From: OLB11 sp044234005
GTDB taxonomy: Bacteria > Bacteroidota > Bacteroidia > Chitinophagales > Chitinophagaceae
Assembly: GCA_044234005.1 (NCBI GenBank)
Contig: JBIIJE010000114.1
Span: 1-7,982 of the forward strand
Length of the DNA: 7,982 bases
Direction of reading: 5' to 3'
Shown here: one piece after another, positions 5,734 to 7,982 of the stretch
Layout of the letters: the number at the start of each line of letters is the position of its first letter
How positions within the stretch are numbered: the stretch's first letter is position 1
The notes under the pieces: model-generated
Seen by the model: the letters and a program-made list of their open reading frames with translations, nothing else
Database searches by the model: none
Told to the model about the DNA's origin: nothing
Position numbers and translations under genes: made by a program

Positions 5734-6264
5734 TTACACTTTGAATAGCCCAGGATTAAATGCATATATCAAACAAATAGCAATGATAATTCCTATCACC
5801 ACACCGAGGAAAGTAATGGTTCTTCGCTGCGCTTTGGTAACTGCCTCTAACTTATGCATTTCACCTAAACGGTTCACTGTGTTTTCCATTTTATTAAACG
5901 CGGTTTCGCCTTTAATGATATAATCGTAAGCACCATTGCGCATACTTTCCATTGCAATATCAATATTATCTTGCGCGGAAAACATAACCACCTTGGTTTC
6001 AGGTGATAATGATTTAATTTGCTTCAGTACTTCAATACCATTTTTTGCGCTTGGATTGGCTGAATTTAAATGATAATCAAGCACTACAATCTCAGGTTTT
6101 AGCGATGTAATATCCGACATTGCATCTTCCCCATTCTCGAAAGTTTTTAAATCGAAAATGTAGCGTTCCTTTAAATAATCGCTAATCATTGCTGTTTGCA
6201 CCGGATCATCATCGATTACAAACATGTAACGAACACTTTCTAGCATAATATTATCGTTTGCCAT
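5734..6264 (-). CDS. membrane-anchored receiver-domain response regulator without output domain
   Basis: A 176-aa protein. Residues 11-133 are a complete two-component receiver: acidic pocket D18-D20 (VIDDDPVQ), phospho-acceptor D63 (IVVLDYHLN), switch S96 (VMFSAQDN) and K118 (YIIKGE). After a short charged helix (134-147) comes a strongly hydrophobic stretch (149-169, TITFLGVVIGIIIAICLIYAF) and a short tail, PGLFKV. This predicts a C-tail membrane anchor with the receiver in the cytoplasm. No DNA-binding, enzymatic or kinase domain is present. Phosphorylation would have to act by partner binding at the membrane, or the protein could be a phosphate sink. No histidine kinase is nearby. It lies 65 bases downstream of the acetyltransferase gene on the same strand and may share its transcript. 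The start ATG is clear. Confidence 0.82.
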   Translation of the reverse strand: MANDNIMLESVRYMFVIDDDPVQTAMISDYLKERYIFDLKTFENGEDAMSDITSLKPEIVVLDYHLNSANPSAKNGIEVLKQIKSLSPETKVVMFSAQDNIDIAMESMRNGAYDYIIKGETAFNKMENTVNRLGEMHKLEAVTKAQRRTITFLGVVIGIIIAICLIYAFNPGLFKV

Positions 6265-6329
6265 AGCTGAAAAATTTGCCGAAAATTAGAACATAAAAAC
6301 TATACCTTAAAATAATTTACAAAAAAACA

Positions 6330-6758
6330 CTAGGCTAACTTTTTAATAAAGTGAAAACCTTTCGCCTCAAAGCCATGCTTTTTATAAAATTGATGCGCTT
6401 GATGGTTCTCTAAATAAGCGTCAAGCATCATCACCTTGCATTTTTCCTGCTTCGCTTTGGAATCGAGCCATTGCAGAATATCGGCTCCGATGCCATTACC
6501 TTGATAGGTTGGATGCACAATAAAATTGTCGATTTCGAGGTATTTACCGCAATATAATTTTGCTAGAATCCAATAACCCGATACAGCAACTATATTTTTT
6601 CCATCCTTAACCACAATTTGCGCATACCCATTTGGGATCATAAGCATCAAATTGGCTTCGTAGAGTTTGGGTGTCAACTTGGGCGAAAGCAACTGTAGCA
6701 ATTCTAAATTAGGAAGCATCTCTTCGACGCTATTCAATTGCAAAAAAGTAAATGACAT
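6330..6758 (-). CDS. GNAT-family N-acetyltransferase
   Basis: A 142-aa single-domain acetyltransferase that moves an acetyl group from acetyl-CoA to an amine. The acetyl-CoA motif A is clear: IDNFIVHPTYQGNGIGADIL (76-95), with the pyrophosphate loop QGNGIG at 86-91. Motif B follows as AHQFYKKHGFEAKGFHF (121-137), where the Tyr is in the position of the usual general acid. Length is normal for the family. The substrate cannot be told from sequence: GNAT enzymes of this size modify small amines, antibiotics or protein N-termini. The gene follows tRNA-Thr(GGT) on the same strand, at the place where tuf stands in the ancestral arrangement, and precedes the response regulator gene. Confidence 0.85.
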   Translation of the reverse strand: MSFTFLQLNSVEEMLPNLELLQLLSPKLTPKLYEANLMLMIPNGYAQIVVKDGKNIVAVSGYWILAKLYCGKYLEIDNFIVHPTYQGNGIGADILQWLDSKAKQEKCKVMMLDAYLENHQAHQFYKKHGFEAKGFHFIKKLA

Positions 6759-6856
6759 ACATGGAGATATTTGAAAGCTGCATTACCTTAAAAATGTAGA
6801 GGCAAGGTCGTAAGAATATTTTGGAAAATCACTTTTTAACTTTCAAATTTTCTAAG

Positions 6857-6928
6857 AGCCTTTGGCGGGAATTGAACCCGCGATCTCCTCCTTACCAAGG
6901 AGGTGCTCTACCACTGAGCCACAAAGGC
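6857..6928 (-). tRNA. tRNA-Thr(GGT)
   Basis: A full cloverleaf of 72 bases on the minus strand: acceptor GCCTTTG/CAAAGGC, D stem GCTC/GAGC, anticodon arm CCTCC-TTGGTAA-GGAGG with anticodon GGT, T arm GCGGG-TTCAATT-CCCGC. The discriminator base is T, and CCA is not encoded. It is separated from the other three tRNAs by 219 bases. Confidence 0.96.
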
Positions 6929-7147
6929 AAAATTGAATCCAATTCGAATGTTCGCATTTTGAGGCAGAAATACCAAAAGAGAACCAGTTTGATATTGCAC
7001 CTTACATATCGAATTTAAGAAATTCAAAATTTTAAGAACTAGAACACCTTTTACTCTAAACAACCCGTAGTTAGAAGAGATGTTAAAAAAAAAACCAACT
7101 GAAAATGCCAAAGGAGACAAATGCAATTGGCTAAAAATAAAAAAAAA
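6929..7147 (-). other. 219-base spacer inside the tRNA cluster
   Basis: This AT-rich stretch separates tRNA-Gly from tRNA-Thr(GGT), while the other tRNAs are 7 and 14 bases apart. No coding frame I trust and no tRNA remnant is seen. It holds the terminator-like signal at 7085-7130 and a small AT-rich hairpin, GAATTT-CTT-AAATTC (minus-strand reading, about 7010-7026). Weak promoter-like sequences such as TTG-19-TAGTTCTT could give tRNA-Thr(GGT) its own transcript, but none is convincing. Confidence 0.5.
7085..7130 (-). terminator. terminator-like signal after tRNA-Gly
   Basis: Read on the minus strand, CCAATTG (7130-7124) and CAGTTGG (7101-7095) can pair over 7 bp with one wobble, directly followed by ten T (7094-7085). 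The loop is long (22 bases) and the stem is short, so it is not a textbook terminator. The run of ten T right after the second arm is the strongest such signal in the window. It would end the Thr-Tyr-Gly transcript before tRNA-Thr(GGT). Confidence 0.5.
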
Positions 7148-7219
7148 GAGCGGAAGAACAGAATCGAACTGTCGTCACCAACTTGGAAGGATGGGGTAAT
7201 AGCCACTATACGACTTCCG
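7148..7219 (-). tRNA. tRNA-Gly(TCC)
   Basis: 72 bases on the minus strand: acceptor GCGGAAG/CTTCCGC, short D stem GTA/TAC, anticodon arm CCATC-CTTCCAA-GTTGG with anticodon TCC, T arm GACAG-TTCGATT-CTGTT, discriminator T as usual for Gly. The anticodon stem has a T-T mismatch at 30-40. The other stems are intact apart from a G-T wobble in the T stem. Confidence 0.93.
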
Positions 7220-7226
7220 CGATAAA

Positions 7227-7309
7227 GTGGGCAGTGATGGATTCGAACCACCGTAAGCGTACGCTAGCAGATTTACAGTCTGCCTCCTTTAGCCACTCGG
7301 ACAACTACC
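7227..7309 (-). tRNA. tRNA-Tyr(GTA)
   Basis: 83 bases on the minus strand, a class II tRNA with long variable arm (TAGCGTACGCTTA). The acceptor is GGGTAGT/ACTGCCC with one G-T wobble, and the anticodon arm is GCAGA-CTGTAAA-TCTGC with anticodon GTA. The T loop is TTCGAAT and the discriminator is A. It lies 7 bases upstream of tRNA-Gly. Confidence 0.96.
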
Positions 7310-7323
7310 CCCATAAAAAAAAG

Positions 7324-7396
7324 AGCCGCTTGTCGGACTCGAACCAACGACCTGCTGATTACAAATCAGCTGCTCTACCAGCTGAGCTAAAGCGGC
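7324..7396 (-). tRNA. tRNA-Thr(TGT)
   Basis: 73 bases on the minus strand: acceptor GCCGCTT/AAGCGGC, D stem GCTC/GAGC, anticodon arm GCTGA-TTTGTAA-TCAGC with anticodon TGT, T arm GTTGG-TTCGAGT-CCGAC. The discriminator is T, as in the other Thr tRNA here. It is the first gene of the cluster, 14 bases upstream of tRNA-Tyr. Confidence 0.96.
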
Positions 7397-7465
7397 AACT
7401 TTTAAAACTTTATAAAAATTTAATCTAATAGAATTGAAAGAACTATGCGTCTTTTGAACGGAATG

Positions 7466-7496
7466 CAAATGTAATTATTCATTTCAAAACTCCAAA
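7466..7496 (-). promoter_or_regulatory. promoter of the tRNA cluster
   Basis: On the minus strand TTTG (complement of 7493-7496), a 19-base spacer and TACATTTG (complement of 7466-7473) match the Bacteroidota -33/-7 consensus perfectly. The first tRNA begins about 70 bases downstream, a normal leader for a stable RNA operon. This is the best promoter in the window. Confidence 0.72.
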
Positions 7497-7557
7497 TTTT
7501 TTTTCTCCTATTTCTTAAAAACATTTGCATTTAAATATAAAACCTCTCAAATAGACT

Positions 7558-7982
7558 TTGAATTATTTAGCACACGCATTTTTATCGCCCCCTCACAATG
7601 AAATATTCATCGGAAATATGCTAGGTGATTTTGTAAAACCCAATCAAAAAAGTAATTACTCGGCTAGCATGAGAGAAGGTTTCACCTTACATCAAAAGAT
7701 TGATCAATACACCGATGCACATGATTTAGTGAAAGCATCAGTCGCCATTTTCAAACCGCAATTCCTACTCTCAGGTGGTATTTTTGTAGATATTCTTTTT
7801 GATCATTTTTTAGCCAATGATGAACGATACTTTACAGGTGAAAGCTTAAAATCATTTTGCGAAAGCGTTTATGACCGAATTCATGCTCACAAACATGTCA
7901 TGAATGACCGCATGAAATTCTTCTTCGGACATATGATAGAGGGTGATTGGCTTTATAGCTACAAATTTAAAGAAGGTCTTTA
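7558..7982 (+). CDS. acpH: acyl carrier protein phosphodiesterase (AcpH type), 3' end beyond the window
   Basis: An open frame of 141 codons running off the right edge. It matches the AcpH/DUF479 family, which removes the 4'-phosphopantetheine arm from holo-ACP. Conserved stretches: MNYLAHAFLS (1-10), GNMLGDFVKP (19-28), LHQKIDQYTD (44-53, compare MHRRIDVLTD in E. coli AcpH) and VDILFDHFLA (77-86). The start is TTG at 7558: a TAG stop lies two codons upstream, and the family N-terminus begins exactly with M-N-Y/F-L-A-H, so the later ATG (codon 21) would lose a conserved region. No Shine-Dalgarno is visible. The gene is divergent from the tRNA cluster. Its own promoter is unclear; TAGACTTTG overlapping the start is too close to serve. 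Confidence 0.87.
   Translation, partial: MNYLAHAFLSPPHNEIFIGNMLGDFVKPNQKSNYSASMREGFTLHQKIDQYTDAHDLVKASVAIFKPQFLLSGGIFVDILFDHFLANDERYFTGESLKSFCESVYDRIHAHKHVMNDRMKFFFGHMIEGDWLYSYKFKEGL

Noticed and set aside
5741..5923. Plus-strand 60-codon frame over the response regulator
   Set aside because: It is antisense to the receiver/membrane-helix gene and shows no recognisable motif.
6857..7396. Phage or island attachment site in the tRNA genes for the recombinase
   Set aside because: The recombinase gene is more than 5 kb away with unrelated genes between, and no direct repeat of a tRNA 3' end is seen in the window.
6821..7428. Short frames of 65-81 codons over the tRNA cluster on both strands
   Set aside because: They read through clear tRNA genes; sequences such as SLWRELNPRSPPYQGG and SDSNQRPADYKSAALPAEL are the well-known translations of tRNA complements.

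Overview
The window reads as chromosomal DNA of a low-GC member of the Bacteroidota. Reasons: several start regions carry the -33 TTTG / -7 TAnnTTTG promoter type of that phylum, ribosome binding sites are mostly missing, and several proteins have Bacteroidota-type architectures (tyrosine recombinase with an extra N-terminal module, NlpC/P60 enzyme with an SH3-like front half, ECF sigma factor followed by a zinc-binding anti-sigma protein with C-terminal TPRs). I cannot name the genus.

Left part (1-2938). A leftward tyrosine recombinase (154-1191) faces away from a rightward glutaryl-CoA dehydrogenase-type gene (1575-2753). The 383-base gap between them holds a good promoter for the recombinase, one copy (A, 1288-1409) of a foldable repeat of about 122 bp, two inverted repeats and a perfect -7 element for the dehydrogenase. 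A second, inverted copy of the repeat (B, 2798-2919) lies just past the dehydrogenase. The dehydrogenase gene is thus bracketed by inverted copies of a hairpin element, with a recombinase just outside. The two copies are about 89-91% identical and one outer-stem base pair covaries. This is the most interesting structure in the window.

Middle (2939-5559). A leftward cytoplasmic NlpC/P60 peptidase is divergent from a two-gene operon: an ECF sigma factor and, overlapping it by 8 bases, a membrane protein with an N-terminal zinc anti-sigma domain, one membrane helix, a long low-complexity linker and C-terminal TPRs. The pair should form a signal-responsive transcription switch across the inner membrane.

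Right part (5734-7982). On the minus strand lie a GNAT acetyltransferase and, 65 bases downstream, an unusual response regulator made of one receiver domain plus a C-terminal membrane helix with no output domain. Upstream are four minus-strand tRNA genes in the order Thr(TGT), Tyr(GTA), Gly(TCC), Thr(GGT). This is the ancestral order that leads into tuf in many bacteria, but here a 219-base gap with a terminator-like signal splits off the last tRNA and no tuf follows. A strong promoter precedes the cluster. Divergent from it, an ACP phosphodiesterase gene (AcpH type, TTG start) runs off the right edge.

Start corrections: the dehydrogenase starts at ATG 1575, not the in-frame TTG at 1551, which is part of the promoter. 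The NlpC/P60 gene most likely starts at ATG 3694 rather than the TTG at 3715.
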